Notes: generated by a model from the letters alone, not told the origin. A stretch of 64,000 nt of DNA from Flavobacterium ustbae (GCF_003946915.1 NZ_RPOC01000011.1:1-64000), one strand, 5' to 3'. Shown: positions 24,317 through 34,475, counted from the first letter of the stretch. Translations and numbers: made by a program.

Positions 24317-26779
24317 TTAGAGTCTTGCATTTAACTTAACGTTAAAAACCCTCGAAGTCATATAATTTGGAATCGCATATTGATTTTTTGAATACACATC
24401 ACGAACCCAAGTATTTGTAATCGCGTTTTGATTATTAAAGAGATTAAAAATTTCGAGTCCAAGAGACAATTCTTTAAAGTTTTTCAGCCAGCCTTTTTTG
24501 GTATTCTGCGTACTGCTGTCTACAAAAACTTTTGCAAAACCAATATCGGCTCTTCGGTAATCATTCAATCTGTTTTGATACAAATATGGATCTGTATAGG
24601 CGGGCGCGCCGCCCGGCAAACCTGTATTGTAAACCAAATTCAAATAAACCTTTACACTCGGAATATTAGGCATATAATCCTGAAACAGCATCGCAAATTT
24701 TAAACGTTGATCTGTCGGACGAGCGATATATCCTTTATTTTCATAATTCTCTTCGGTTTTCATATAACCAAAACTTACCCAAGATTCTGTTCCAGGCACA
24801 AATTCGCCATTCAACCTAAAATCAAAACCTTGCGCGTACGCTTTTGCATTATTATTGGCCACATAACGAATTCGAACATTATCTATCGAATACACATTTA
24901 CATCTGAAAGTGATTTATAATAAAGCTCTGTTACCCATTTAAAAGGGCGATTCCACATTTTAAAATTATAATCGTTACCCAAAACAACATGAACAGCTTC
25001 TTGCGCTTTAACATTCGGATTCACCACTCCATCCAAATCACGCAATTCTCTATAAAAAGGCGGCTGATGATACAATCCTCCAGAAATCCTGAAAACCATA
25101 TCACGCTCCCAATCTGGTTTTATAGCAAATTGCGCACGCGGACTTACAACAAACTGGGTTTTTCCTTCTTCTAAAGCGCCTTCGACATTCCACCCCTGAA
25201 AACGCGCTCCCAAGTGATACCAGATCTGATTTGAACCAATTTCTGATTGTTTGTTCCACTGCGCATAACCAGAAAAACGGTTTATAGCATTAAAATTTGT
25301 CGCACGAATATTTTTATAAGGCAAAAGTGGCCCTGCATAAGGCGTGTAAGGCTGATTGTTTTCTGGCAGAATTATCAAAGGCGGATTTATTGAAAATCCT
25401 GCAGAATCGATTACTTCCCACTCCACTACTCGATCTCGAATTGATTCTCTGGTATATTTCAAACCAAATTCTAATTGGCTTTCTTTCCAATTTTTAATTC
25501 CTTTCAATTCGATATTGGCAATTAAAGCATCCAAATCGTTTCGGGCGTGATTCAGTTGAGATCCAATTCCGCGTGTAAAATCTATTGGAGAAGCATTTTC
25601 CGGATCAGCATTTACATTTCCTAAGCGATATTGCGCCAAAATATCAAAATGCTCTTTTTCTGTGGTATGAAATAAAGACCCAATTAATTTTAAAGTAAGT
25701 GTTGGCGAAACTTTATAAGTAGTTTTTAAAGCTCCAAAATACGTATCATATTGATCTTTTTCTTGTCCGTCATAATAAACCGAAAGTGCCATTGGCTGAT
25801 CTGCTGTTCCAAAATTTGTTTGACGAACCAAAGGCTCGTACGAATATTTGTTCTGAGAAATATTTCCTAAAAAGCTCATTTGCCATTTTTCAGAAATATC
25901 ATAATTCACATTGGTTTGAATATCGGCAAAAGTCGGCTTATAATTTGTCTCCGTATCTTGACTATTAACCAAAAGACTATTATTTCTATAGCGAACTCCT
26001 GTTACGGCAGACCATTTTTTATTTTTCGAAACCAAATCTACAGCAGCACTTCCTCCTAAAAAACTGGCTTCGAAAGCTGCGCCAAATTGAGTTGGTTTTC
26101 GATAGGTAATATCTAAAACAGACGATAATTTATCTCCGAATTTGGCTTGAAATCCGCCCGCAGAAAATTCAATATTTTGAACTAAATCTGTATTGGTAAA
26201 ACTAAGTCCTTCTTGCTGTCCAGAACGAATTAAGAAAGGGCGATAAACTTCTACCTCATTTACATAAACTAGATTTTCATCATAATTCCCACCGCGAACC
26301 ATGTATTGCGAACTTAATTCGTTATTTGAATTAACGCCCGGAAGTGTTTTCAGAATATTTTCGATTCCGGCATTTGCACCTGGAATTTTCCTTATCGTTT
26401 CTGTATCAACTGATGTAATTCCTTGAACACGTTTTCTATTTCCAGAAGAGACAAAAACTTCACCCATTTGCTCTTCAGAATCATTCATAATCGGATTAAA
26501 AATAAAAACTTCATTCGTTTTCAAACTAACCGTCAGACTTATCATTTTTAAGGAAACGTGAGTAAAAACCAAAGAAACTTTTTTATTAGATGGAATTACA
26601 ATTTCATAAAATCCATTTGAATCAGATTGCACAGAAATATTCTGCGAAGAAACATTTACATCTGCAACAGGATGCTTTTCGGCATCCAAAATCAGCCCTT
26701 TAATGCTAGCATTTTGAGCTAATGCAATACAGCTGAAAAATAAAAAAAGAAAAGCGAATGTAAACCTATTGTGACTCAA
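24317..26779 (-). CDS. TonB-dependent outer-membrane receptor with carboxypeptidase-like N-domain
   Basis: The 820-residue protein has a signal peptide (about 1-22, ending ALAQN), then a CarboxypepD_reg-like beta-sandwich (about 25-92: KGLILDAEKHPVADVNVSSQN), then the plug (about 110-215) with LKTLPGVNSNNELSSQYMVRGGNYDENLVYVNEVE, then the 22-strand barrel, ending in KLNARL. It imports a substrate using energy from TonB-ExbB-ExbD. There is no SusD partner, so it is not a classic glycan locus. Its start is 12 bases after the stop of an M23 peptidase gene, which makes an operon. Ligand unknown. Confidence 0.88.
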   Translation of the reverse strand: MSHNRFTFAFLFLFFSCIALAQNASIKGLILDAEKHPVADVNVSSQNISVQSDSNGFYEIVIPSNKKVSLVFTHVSLKMISLTVSLKTNEVFIFNPIMNDSEEQMGEVFVSSGNRKRVQGITSVDTETIRKIPGANAGIENILKTLPGVNSNNELSSQYMVRGGNYDENLVYVNEVEVYRPFLIRSGQQEGLSFTNTDLVQNIEFSAGGFQAKFGDKLSSVLDITYRKPTQFGAAFEASFLGGSAAVDLVSKNKKWSAVTGVRYRNNSLLVNSQDTETNYKPTFADIQTNVNYDISEKWQMSFLGNISQNKYSYEPLVRQTNFGTADQPMALSVYYDGQEKDQYDTYFGALKTTYKVSPTLTLKLIGSLFHTTEKEHFDILAQYRLGNVNADPENASPIDFTRGIGSQLNHARNDLDALIANIELKGIKNWKESQLEFGLKYTRESIRDRVVEWEVIDSAGFSINPPLIILPENNQPYTPYAGPLLPYKNIRATNFNAINRFSGYAQWNKQSEIGSNQIWYHLGARFQGWNVEGALEEGKTQFVVSPRAQFAIKPDWERDMVFRISGGLYHQPPFYRELRDLDGVVNPNVKAQEAVHVVLGNDYNFKMWNRPFKWVTELYYKSLSDVNVYSIDNVRIRYVANNNAKAYAQGFDFRLNGEFVPGTESWVSFGYMKTEENYENKGYIARPTDQRLKFAMLFQDYMPNIPSVKVYLNLVYNTGLPGGAPAYTDPYLYQNRLNDYRRADIGFAKVFVDSSTQNTKKGWLKNFKELSLGLEIFNLFNNQNAITNTWVRDVYSKNQYAIPNYMTSRVFNVKLNARL

Positions 26780-26791
26780 AGATTTTGGGTT

Positions 26792-28483
26792 TTATTTTTT
26801 TTGACTTCTAAAAAAACGCGTTTCAAAGATAGTAGTATTTCCTACATTATCAACTACCTCAATTTTTAAAACGTTTTCTCCATCTGCCAAATACTGCTCA
26901 TCAAAAGTATGGGTAATTCTTCTGGCTTTATTTTCGTATTCAAACAAAACCCAAGTTCCGTTTAAATAACCGTTATACGATTTTATTCCAGACAAAGAAT
27001 CACTTATTGTAAAATCAATTTTCTTTTGATCGCTAATCCATTTTCCTTCAACAGGCTTTGCAATTCTAATAACAGGCGGGATCGTATCTAGAACCAAACC
27101 GTACGTTCCTAAGACTTTTGCTTTGGCAGTAAAAACGTCATCTTTTCTAATCGTTCCGTTAAAACTTGTTCCTTTACCGACATAAACCTTATCTCTCAAA
27201 TTTTCTGGATAAGAGGCATCTTTTATCGTAATTGTAAAATTAGAATGTGCCGGAACTGTGTCGTCGTGAATATAAATTTTGTTACTTCTCACATCAAAAT
27301 TCATATTAAAATCTTCGTAAAATGTCCCTGCAGGAAAGAAAACAGACATATTATCTTTTTCAAAAATTGCATCTTTGTCGTATTTTACAAAATATTTCGA
27401 AATTACAGGTTCAGCTTCGACAAGAGGCGTTGCGGTATCGTATTCGATAGGAACCGTAACCGTTCTCTGGTTTCCAAAATAATCTGAAACTTCAATTCTA
27501 TAACTAGAAGCCAGATTTGATTCGGGCGTAATTATACCTTTAAGAGCGTCTGTATTAATAATACTTAAAGCAAAAGGAGTTTTCATGAAAAGCTTCTGCA
27601 CTCGCTGTCCCGTTTTTTTATATCTCTGATAATCAATAAAAGCGTTGATATAACGCATTTCATCAAAAGAATACGTATTGAACTGATAATTATAATTCGG
27701 ATTTCCGTTTAAAAAAGTAGAAACATTAAAAACGCCGTTTTTATTGTATGAAACATCATCGGTGTCTATGGCATTTATTCCGAAACCAATTTTACCGTTA
27801 GCTTTTACTTTAGAAGCTAGATAATTTCCGTCTTTCTGAAGCGTCATATTAACCAACAAAGGCTGTTTTGATTGGTTTACCGTCGCATTGTCTAAAGGAT
27901 AAACATACAGACTGGACAAAGTAGGCTTTTTGGAATCTTTTATATTTTGGTCAAAGCCAAAGAAAATTGGATTGATAACAAATTCTGTTTTGGTATCTCT
28001 AATTTCAAAATGAAGATGCGGTCCCTGAGACGAACCTGTATTTCCAGAAAGACCAATTATATCTCCTTTTGCAACAGGAAGTTCGTCTGGTTTTGGAAAC
28101 ATTTCGATTTCATACGCTTTCTCTTTGTAATGCGTGTTTTTTACATAATCGAGAATTGCTCCCGTTGGCGTTTGCAAATGCCCATAAACAGAAGTATAAC
28201 CATTTGGATGCGTAATATAAATACATTTTCCGTTTCCAAAAGTCGAAATTTTAATTCTAGACACATAGCCATCCGCAATAGCATGTACACTTAACCCTTC
28301 TCTCTGATTGGTTTTCAAATCAAAACCAGCATGAAAATGATTGGGTCTTAGCTCTCCAAAATTACCCGAAAGTTGCATTGGAATATCAAGCGGAGGACGG
28401 AAATAGTCTTTAGGATATTGCGTTTGGGCAAATATAGAATTACAAATAAAAAGGGCAAGTATAGAAAATCTCATAAGCAACAT
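26792..28483 (-). CDS. Secreted M23 family metallopeptidase
   Basis: This 563-residue protein has a signal peptide (about 1-19, ending IFAQT). The LytM/M23 domain comes first, with HFHAGFDLK (about 49-57; the H-x-x-x-D zinc ligands), GNGKCIYITHPNGYTSVYGHLQ, and the second zinc motif GPHLHFEIR (about 156-164). All zinc ligands appear present. The remaining 390 residues are beta-sandwich-like (VYPLDNATVNQ, DTIPPVIRIAKPVEG, FTISDSLSGIKSYNG). M23 enzymes cut peptidoglycan cross-links; in Bacteroidota this long form is of unknown target. The start could also be Met4. It leads an operon with a TonB receptor. Confidence 0.85.
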   Translation of the reverse strand: MLLMRFSILALFICNSIFAQTQYPKDYFRPPLDIPMQLSGNFGELRPNHFHAGFDLKTNQREGLSVHAIADGYVSRIKISTFGNGKCIYITHPNGYTSVYGHLQTPTGAILDYVKNTHYKEKAYEIEMFPKPDELPVAKGDIIGLSGNTGSSQGPHLHFEIRDTKTEFVINPIFFGFDQNIKDSKKPTLSSLYVYPLDNATVNQSKQPLLVNMTLQKDGNYLASKVKANGKIGFGINAIDTDDVSYNKNGVFNVSTFLNGNPNYNYQFNTYSFDEMRYINAFIDYQRYKKTGQRVQKLFMKTPFALSIINTDALKGIITPESNLASSYRIEVSDYFGNQRTVTVPIEYDTATPLVEAEPVISKYFVKYDKDAIFEKDNMSVFFPAGTFYEDFNMNFDVRSNKIYIHDDTVPAHSNFTITIKDASYPENLRDKVYVGKGTSFNGTIRKDDVFTAKAKVLGTYGLVLDTIPPVIRIAKPVEGKWISDQKKIDFTISDSLSGIKSYNGYLNGTWVLFEYENKARRITHTFDEQYLADGENVLKIEVVDNVGNTTIFETRFFRSQKK

Positions 28484-28598
28484 TTTTGCTAAGATAGCGA
28501 AAAATAAAGCAATAAAAGCAAGAAAAAGACCACAAAAAATACAATTAACTGAAATTCATTAATTTGATTATTTTTAACGCAAAAAAATCGAGAAAAAA

Positions 28599-28628
28599 TT
28601 GCATTAATAAAAAGGAATACTAACTTTG
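28599..28628 (+). promoter_or_regulatory. Promoter of the coiled-coil/zapA/6S/rny cluster
   Basis: TTG (28599-28601), 19 bases, then TAACTTTG (28621-28628) match the Bacteroidota housekeeping consensus. Transcription would start near 28634, about 22 bases before the first start codon. Confidence 0.7.
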
Positions 28629-28656
28629 TATGATTAAGTAATGAATAGGATGTATA

Positions 28657-28947
28657 ATGAGTGTAATTGCAGAAATAATTGATACTCTTGAATATAAAGT
28701 CGAAAAGCTTTTTGAGAAATCAAAAGCTTTCGAACAAAACAATCAAGTATTACGATTAGAACTAGCCAAAGCTGCGCAAATTATCCAGAAACAATCTGAG
28801 GAAATGGAGGCTTTGAAGAAGCAAAATGAAACACTTAAGATAGCCAATTCGTTGCTTGGCAGCGACAATAACAAGAGAGAGACAAAGCTTAAAATAAATT
28901 CATTAATTCGCGAAATTGACTACTGTATAGCGCAACTATCAGATTAA
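28657..28947 (+). CDS. Small coiled-coil protein, ZapB-like position
   Basis: This 96-residue protein is almost wholly helical: residues about 5-75 show heptad hydrophobics (EIIDTLEYKVEKLFEKSKAF, VLRLELAKAAQII, MEALKKQNETL) with no signal peptide. It lies four bases before zapA. Coiled-coil proteins in this place are usual in Bacteroidota, and a role with ZapA at the division ring, like the coiled-coil ZapB of enterobacteria, is plausible. The sequence itself does not prove relation to ZapB. Confidence 0.65.
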   Translation: MSVIAEIIDTLEYKVEKLFEKSKAFEQNNQVLRLELAKAAQIIQKQSEEMEALKKQNETLKIANSLLGSDNNKRETKLKINSLIREIDYCIAQLSD

Positions 28948-28951
28948 CAGT

Positions 28952-29245
28952 ATGGACGGAAAGCTTAGAATTAAAATATCAATTGCCGACCGCGTTTACC
29001 CACTTACGGTTGAACCCGCTCAGGAAGAAGGACTTAGAAGTGCTTCTAAAAAAATTGATGCCATGATAAAGCAATTCGAAGAAAACTACGCGGTTCGTGA
29101 CAAACAAGACGTTCTAGCGATGTGTGCATTACAATTTGCATCGCAGGTAGAACAAAAACAGATTGATAACGCAATCGATGGAGAAGACACTATCGAAAGA
29201 ATTAAAAGATTAAATTCGCTTTTAGATCAATATCTCGAAAAATAA
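28952..29245 (+). CDS. zapA: Cell division protein ZapA
   Basis: The 97-residue protein starts with KLRIKISIADRVYPLTVEPAQEEGLR, the beta-hairpin of ZapA, followed by ASKKIDAMIKQFEENYAV and the long C-terminal helix (about 50-97) that makes the antiparallel tetramer. ZapA bundles FtsZ filaments at the division ring. It is second in a cluster and directly followed by a 6S-like RNA, the same order of zapA then 6S RNA that is well known in proteobacteria. Confidence 0.9.
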   Translation: MDGKLRIKISIADRVYPLTVEPAQEEGLRSASKKIDAMIKQFEENYAVRDKQDVLAMCALQFASQVEQKQIDNAIDGEDTIERIKRLNSLLDQYLEK

Positions 29246-29271
29246 ACGTTCTTTACAGAAACTAAGATACT

Positions 29272-29434
29272 GCCTACATTAGTTCACAATTGGTAAACTC
29301 AACACTAACAATTTAGAATGAGCAAATCGTCGCTACTATAGTATGCCCTCCTTTTGGCTGGGAAACTTGAACAGTGAGTTAGCTCAAAACTTGTCTTTAC
29401 GAGTTTATACAAGCAATTAATGTAGGCTTTTTTT
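29272..29434 (+). ncRNA. ssrS: 6S-like RNA (6S-Flavo type)
   Basis: The 164-base gap between zapA and rny folds as one long rod. GCCTACATTA at 29272-29281 pairs perfectly with TAATGTAGGC at 29418-29427, right before a run of seven T. Inside are further pairing segments (AGTTCACAATTGG, GTGAGTTAGCTC, AAACTTG near 29364 and 29389) and a large central bubble around GCCCTCCTTTTGGCTGGG. Size, closed rod shape, terminal U-run and location after zapA fit 6S RNA, which binds RNA polymerase; a flavobacterial form (6S-Flavo) has been described. The exact 5' end is uncertain. Confidence 0.7.
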
Positions 29435-29454
29435 ATATATAAACCCTAACAAAC

Positions 29455-31014
29455 ATGGACATCATAACGATCATTATTGGTATTGTAGGTATTGCAGCAG
29501 GATTCGCAATAGCTAAAATTATCGAGAAAAGTAATATTTCAAACCTAATCAAAAATGCTAAAAAAGAAGCAGCTTCTATTTTAAAAGACGCTAATTTGGA
29601 AGCAGAAAACATTAAAAAAGACAAAATACTTCAGGCAAAAGAACGTTTTATTGAATTAAAATCTGAACACGAACAAGTTATTCTAGCACGCGATAAAAAA
29701 GTAGCTGAAGTAGAAAAACGTGTACGCGACAAAGAATCTCAAGTTTCTAACGAACTTTCTAAAGCTAAAAAAGTAAACGACGATTTTGAAGCTAAAACGG
29801 CTGAATACAATAACAAAATTGAGGTTTTAGACAAAAAACAAGCTGAAGTTGACAGACTTCATAAAAGCCAATTACAGCAATTGGAAGTAATTTCTGGTCT
29901 TTCTGCTGAAGAAGCAAAAGAGCAATTAGTAGAAGGCTTAAAAGCAGAAGCTAAAACAAAAGCCATGTCTCATATTCAAGAAACTATTGAAGAGGCTAAA
30001 CTTACAGCACAGCAAGAAGCTAAAAAAGTAATTATCAACACGATTCAAAGAGTTGGAACTGAAGAAGCGGTTGAAAATTGCGTATCTGTTTTCAACATTG
30101 AATCTGATGACGTAAAAGGACGTATTATTGGACGTGAAGGACGTAATATTAGAGCGCTTGAAGCTGCGACAGGTGTTGAGATTATTGTTGATGATACACC
30201 AGAAGCAATTATCCTTTCTTGTTTTGATCCAGTTCGTAGAGAAATTGCTCGTTTGTCTTTGCACAAACTAGTAACTGACGGTCGTATTCACCCTGCAAGA
30301 ATTGAAGAAGTTGTTGCTAAAACAGCTAAACAAATCGATGACGAAATTATCGAAGTTGGAAAACGTACCGTAATCGACTTAGGAATTCACGGTTTACACC
30401 CAGAATTAATTAAAGTTGTAGGTAGAATGAAATACCGTTCTTCTTACGGACAAAACTTATTACAGCACTCAAGAGAGGTATCTAAACTTTGCGGTATTAT
30501 GGCTGCAGAATTAGGATTGAATGTAAAACTAGCAAAAAGAGCTGGTTTATTGCACGATATCGGAAAAGTGCCTGATACAGAAAGTGATTTACCACACGCA
30601 TTGTTAGGTATGCAATGGGCTGAGAAATATGGTGAAAAAGAAGAGGTTTGCAACGCGATTGGAGCACACCACGACGAGATTGAAATGAAATCTTTACTAT
30701 CTCCAATTATTCAGGTTTGTGATGCTATTTCTGGAGCTAGACCAGGTGCAAGACGTCAGGTTTTAGATTCTTACATTCAGCGTCTAAAAGATCTTGAAGA
30801 TGTAGCTTACGGATTCAGCGGTGTGAAAAATGCTTATGCAATTCAGGCTGGTAGAGAGCTTCGTGTAATTGTAGAAAGTGAAAAAGTTTCTGATGATAAT
30901 GCAGCAAACTTATCTTTCGAAATTTCACAAAAAATTCAAACAGAAATGACTTATCCTGGACAGGTAAAAGTTACAGTGATTAGAGAAACGAGAGCTGTAA
31001 ATATTGCTAAATAA
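29455..31014 (+). CDS. rny: Ribonuclease Y
   Basis: This 519-residue enzyme has the four RNase Y parts: an N-terminal membrane anchor (about 2-20, [21 protein letters not shown]), a long coiled coil (about 30-195), a KH RNA-binding domain with [25 protein letters not shown] (about 220-245), and an HD nuclease domain with [10 protein letters not shown] (HD near 367). It starts mRNA turnover by endonucleolytic cuts at the membrane. Directly before it lies the 6S-like RNA, whose U-run is 21 bases from the start codon, so rny may depend on read-through or on processing of that RNA. A strong terminator follows. Confidence 0.95.
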   Translation: MDIITIIIGIVGIAAGFAIAKIIEKSNISNLIKNAKKEAASILKDANLEAENIKKDKILQAKERFIELKSEHEQVILARDKKVAEVEKRVRDKESQVSNELSKAKKVNDDFEAKTAEYNNKIEVLDKKQAEVDRLHKSQLQQLEVISGLSAEEAKEQLVEGLKAEAKTKAMSHIQETIEEAKLTAQQEAKKVIINTIQRVGTEEAVENCVSVFNIESDDVKGRIIGREGRNIRALEAATGVEIIVDDTPEAIILSCFDPVRREIARLSLHKLVTDGRIHPARIEEVVAKTAKQIDDEIIEVGKRTVIDLGIHGLHPELIKVVGRMKYRSSYGQNLLQHSREVSKLCGIMAAELGLNVKLAKRAGLLHDIGKVPDTESDLPHALLGMQWAEKYGEKEEVCNAIGAHHDEIEMKSLLSPIIQVCDAISGARPGARRQVLDSYIQRLKDLEDVAYGFSGVKNAYAIQAGRELRVIVESEKVSDDNAANLSFEISQKIQTEMTYPGQVKVTVIRETRAVNIAK

Positions 31015-31031
31015 TCCAAGTAATATCTAAA

Positions 31032-31066
31032 AAAACAAAGGCTGTCAATTGACAGCCTTTGTTTTT
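31032..31066 (+). terminator. Intrinsic terminator of rny
   Basis: AAACAAAGGCTGTCAA and TTGACAGCCTTTGTTT form a hairpin with almost no loop, followed by T-rich sequence 18 bases after the rny stop. Confidence 0.85.
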
Positions 31067-31150
31067 TATACAATCTATTCTCTTTATTCTATTCTCTTTA
31101 TTCTATTTTCTATTTCTAAAACATTCTGCATCACAACAAAGTCTCAAAAC

Positions 31151-32670
31151 CTACATATCATTAAAAACGATTTTAAAACTTGTACCTACTCCTACTTCAC
31201 TTTCTACTTCGACCGTTCCTTTCATCGCTTCAATTTGATTTCTGGTAATATACAGTCCAATTCCGCGAGCTTCCTCATGCTTATGAAACGTTTTATACAT
31301 TCCGAATAGTAATTCGCCGTAAACTTTCAAATCTATTCCTAAGCCATTATCTGTAATCTTAAGCGATTTAAAACCTTCTGGCTCTATTGCAAAATCAAAA
31401 GTAATTACTGGATCTCGGTCTGGATGAGCGTATTTAATTGCATTAGTTGTAAAATTCAGTAAAACGCTTTCCATATACGCCGGATTAAAATTAATCGTCA
31501 AATATTTCGGAACATTATTAATAATAGTCACTTTACGCTGTTTATCATACCCTTTAATTGTCGAAATTGTCTTTTCAACATATTCGCAAAGTTTTAATGG
31601 CACTACAGCTATATTAATATTACTCTGCGTTTTTACAATTTGGGTAAGATTTGAAATCGTTTCGTTCAAGTCATTCGAAACAGTACGCAGATGCTCCAGC
31701 ATTTCTGTTACAGTCTGTTTATTAACATCAGCATCAATAAAATCTAGAATCGATTTTATATTACCTGCCTGAGTATTCAAATTATGAGAACAATGTGCGA
31801 AAAATTTAAAAGACGGCTATTTTGATCGCTGTACAATTTCATGGTTTTCAAAAGCTCCAGCTCTTTTTCCTTTTGAGCAGAAACATCTGTATGAGTGCCA
31901 ATTACGCGCAGAGGCTTTCCGTTTTCATCGCGCTTAATTACTTTTCCGCGGTCTAAAATCCATTTATAATTACCGCTTGAAGTCATTACACGATGATAAT
32001 TTTCATAAAACGGAATCTTATTATCAAAATGCTCATGAATATCGGAGTAATATTTTGGAAGATCGTCTGGGTGCACAATTTTATCCCAGCGCTCTGGATC
32101 ATCAAAAACGTCGGTAGATTCTAGTTCTAAAATCTTAAGCGATAATGAGGAATAAAAAACGCTGTTGGTAACCATATCCCAGTCCCAAATACCTACAGTA
32201 GAAGCATCAAGAGCAAACTGAAAACGCTCTTCAGAAATTCTAAGCTTTTCTTCCTTATCTTTTAATTCTGTAATATCTGAAACATGACCATAGAAAATCA
32301 CATTACCATTTGCCGAAGATTCTGTTTTTGAAGAAACCTTAAACCATCGAATTCCTTTTTTAGGAAGGTCGGCTCTAAACTCAATCTCCCAAGGCTTTAT
32401 TTCTTTTCTAGCTTTGACTAAAGACTGAAAGAAATGTTCGCGATCTTGCGGTAAAATTCGATCGTAAACTATAAATTTTATATCATTTGTAAAATCTGCC
32501 ACAGAAAGCTCAAATATTTCCTCTGACGATTTACTTACAAGCGGAAACGTATAATTGTTATCGGAATCAATAACAAATTGAAAAAGCAAATCGGGCATTT
32601 CTGCCAACAATTTTTTGTAAAAATTATTTACCTCCAAGCAATCGTCATTTCCATACAAATCAAAAACCAT
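31151..32670 (-). pseudogene. PAS-domain sensor histidine kinase, frameshifted at the H-box
   Basis: Two minus-strand frames make one kinase. The first (31777-32670, 297 residues) holds two PAS/PAC regions (about 10-130 and 145-275: ERFQFALDASTVGIWDWD, IVHPDDLPKYY, GTHTDVSAQKEKE) and ends NFSHIV before running out of frame. The second (31151-31780 and upstream) resumes as SHNLNTQAGNIKSILDF, the rest of the H-box, then the ATPase domain with NFTTNAIKYAHPD, TDNGLGID and GIGLYITRNQIEA. Restoring one T on the coding strand near 31786-31791 would rejoin FSHIV with SHNL. So one base is missing exactly at the phosphorylated histidine. It is broken unless this is a read error or reversible. Confidence 0.8.
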
Positions 32671-32822
32671 ATACCACTTTTTAATGTAAACAATTATTCA
32701 AAACTTATCCTGAAAAAGCAAAATAAACTAAATCATTTTCAGCACTTTAACACTCTATTAAAGCAAAAATTTAACACAATATATAAATTTTCAGAATAAA
32801 AAACGTACAATGTCTTAAAAAA

Positions 32823-33719
32823 TTATTTTCTTGGATGAAAACTATACATTACTTCTTTTAGAAAACTCCGATCTAAATGCACATAAATTTCTGTTGTAGT
32901 GATAGACTCATGCCCCAACATTAATTGAATTGATCTTAAATCTGCACCATTTTCAAGCAGATGTGTCGCAAAAGAATGGCGTAAGGTATGTGGACTTATA
33001 CTCTTCTTCAATCCTATTTTTTGTGCAAGATTTTTAATAATAGTAAAGACCATCGCACGTGTTAACTGATTTCCTCTTCTGTTTAAAAACAAAGTATCTT
33101 CGGCTCCTTTTTTAATAATGAGATTACAGCGAACCGCATTTCTATAAATATCAATATACTTTTGAGTCAGCGGTCCTATCGGAACAAATCTCTCCTTGTT
33201 GCCTTTTCCAGTAATTTTAATAAAACCTTCATCAAAAAAAAGATCTGAAATTTTAAGCGAAATCAATTCAGAAACTCGCAATCCGCAGCCGTATAAGGTT
33301 TCCAGCATCGCTCTGTTTCGTTCTCCTTCATTGGTACTTAAATCGATTATTTCAATTAAAGAATCAATTTCTTGTAGTGATAAAGTGTCGGGTAATTTAC
33401 GGCCAGTTTTTGGAGCTTCGATTAATTCTAAAGGATTATCGTTTCTATAATCCTCAAAAACCAAATAATTAAAAAAACTTTTTAAGCCAGAAATAATCCT
33501 TGCCTGCGATCTCGGATTTACTTCTTTTGCTACCGTATAAATAAATTGCTGCAATGTTTCGTCTGAAATTTTTATTGGCGAAACATCAATCTGATTGGTT
33601 TCTAAAAAAAGACACAAACGCTCAATATCAAAACCGTAGTTTTCGATCGTATTTTTAGACAAACCTCTTTCAATCCTCAAATACGACTGATAATCTTTTA
33701 TGTATCTGCTCCAATTCAT
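32823..33719 (-). CDS. xerD: Tyrosine recombinase XerD
   Basis: The 298-residue protein has an N-terminal SAM-like DNA-binding domain (about 1-100) and the integrase catalytic domain, with every catalytic residue in place: Arg148 (GCGLRVSEL), the beta-hairpin lysine in GKGNKERF, His244 and Arg247 (HTLRHSF), His270 (GHESITTTEIY) and Tyr279. Length and the FATHLLENGADLRSIQLMLGHESITTTEIYVH pattern are those of XerC/XerD, which resolve chromosome dimers at dif. It is not next to phage genes. In flavobacteria it commonly neighbours aroQ, as here but with barrel genes between. Confidence 0.9.
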   Translation of the reverse strand: MNWSRYIKDYQSYLRIERGLSKNTIENYGFDIERLCLFLETNQIDVSPIKISDETLQQFIYTVAKEVNPRSQARIISGLKSFFNYLVFEDYRNDNPLELIEAPKTGRKLPDTLSLQEIDSLIEIIDLSTNEGERNRAMLETLYGCGLRVSELISLKISDLFFDEGFIKITGKGNKERFVPIGPLTQKYIDIYRNAVRCNLIIKKGAEDTLFLNRRGNQLTRAMVFTIIKNLAQKIGLKKSISPHTLRHSFATHLLENGADLRSIQLMLGHESITTTEIYVHLDRSFLKEVMYSFHPRK

Positions 33720-33747
33720 ATTTACAAAGTAAATGATTTTTTGGCAT

Positions 33748-33778
33748 AAAAAAACCTTCCTAAAAAGGAAGGTTTTTT
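33748..33778 (-). terminator. Terminator of the barrel gene at 33801
   Basis: AAAACCTTCC and GGAAGGTTTT with an AAAAA-type loop and flanking A/T-runs, 23 bases past the stop on the minus strand. The same arms occur at 34476-34500. Confidence 0.75.
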
Positions 33779-33800
33779 AAAATATTTTAAAAGTTTGAAA

Positions 33801-34379
33801 TTAGAATATATAAGCTAAAGAAAGCTGCAAATTGCTGTTTTTTGAACTATCGAAATAGCTTCCGAAATCATCATAATCTCTATCAATTAAACTAGAAATT
33901 CCAACTGTATAGCGTAAACCTACAGAAATATTATCTGTAAAATTATATCCCGCGCCAAAATTGAATCCGTAATCTGTTCCTTTGAAAGCATCCTTAATGT
34001 CTTGATCTTCATTTTTAGCAGAAACCAGAAAACCGATTTGAGGACCTGCCTCAACTGTAAACTCTTTCGTAACATAAAATTTAGCCAAAACAGGAATATT
34101 AATATAATCCAATTTATAAGCTCTACCACTATCCGAAGTACCATCTACACGATATCTGGCTCCTTGCGAAGAATACAAAAGTTCTGGCTGAATAGCTAAT
34201 CTTTCAATGACTTTAATTTCTGCGAAACCACCAACATGAAAGCTGGCTCTAACCTTATTATTCGCTTCTCCAGTAAAGTTGCTTAAGTTAAGACCTCCTT
34301 TTACTCCAAATCTAGTTTCTTGGGCATTTGATAGTGTAAAAGCCATAATTGCAATGGCTGATAAAATAAGTTTTTTCAT
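33801..34379 (-). CDS. Small outer-membrane beta-barrel protein
   Basis: The 192-residue protein has a signal peptide (about 1-19, ending SNAQE), then RFGVKGGLNLSNFTG and strands such as FHVGGFAEIKVIERLAIQPELLYSSQGARY and FTVEAGPQIGFLVS, ending NLQLSLAYIF with a terminal phenylalanine. This is the PorT-like/outer-membrane beta-barrel family of eight strands abundant in Bacteroidota. No ligand or enzyme activity is known. It is paralogous to the next gene at 34524 (the starts and ends are almost the same), so a tandem duplication is likely. Confidence 0.85.
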   Translation of the reverse strand: MKKLILSAIAIMAFTLSNAQETRFGVKGGLNLSNFTGEANNKVRASFHVGGFAEIKVIERLAIQPELLYSSQGARYRVDGTSDSGRAYKLDYINIPVLAKFYVTKEFTVEAGPQIGFLVSAKNEDQDIKDAFKGTDYGFNFGAGYNFTDNISVGLRYTVGISSLIDRDYDDFGSYFDSSKNSNLQLSLAYIF

Positions 34380-34475
34380 TTAATTTTAGGGTTTCGGTTA
34401 AAAAATACACGATCAAATATAAATATATCCTTATTAAAAAATGCAGTTACTTCAAAAAATTAATCATTAATACAT

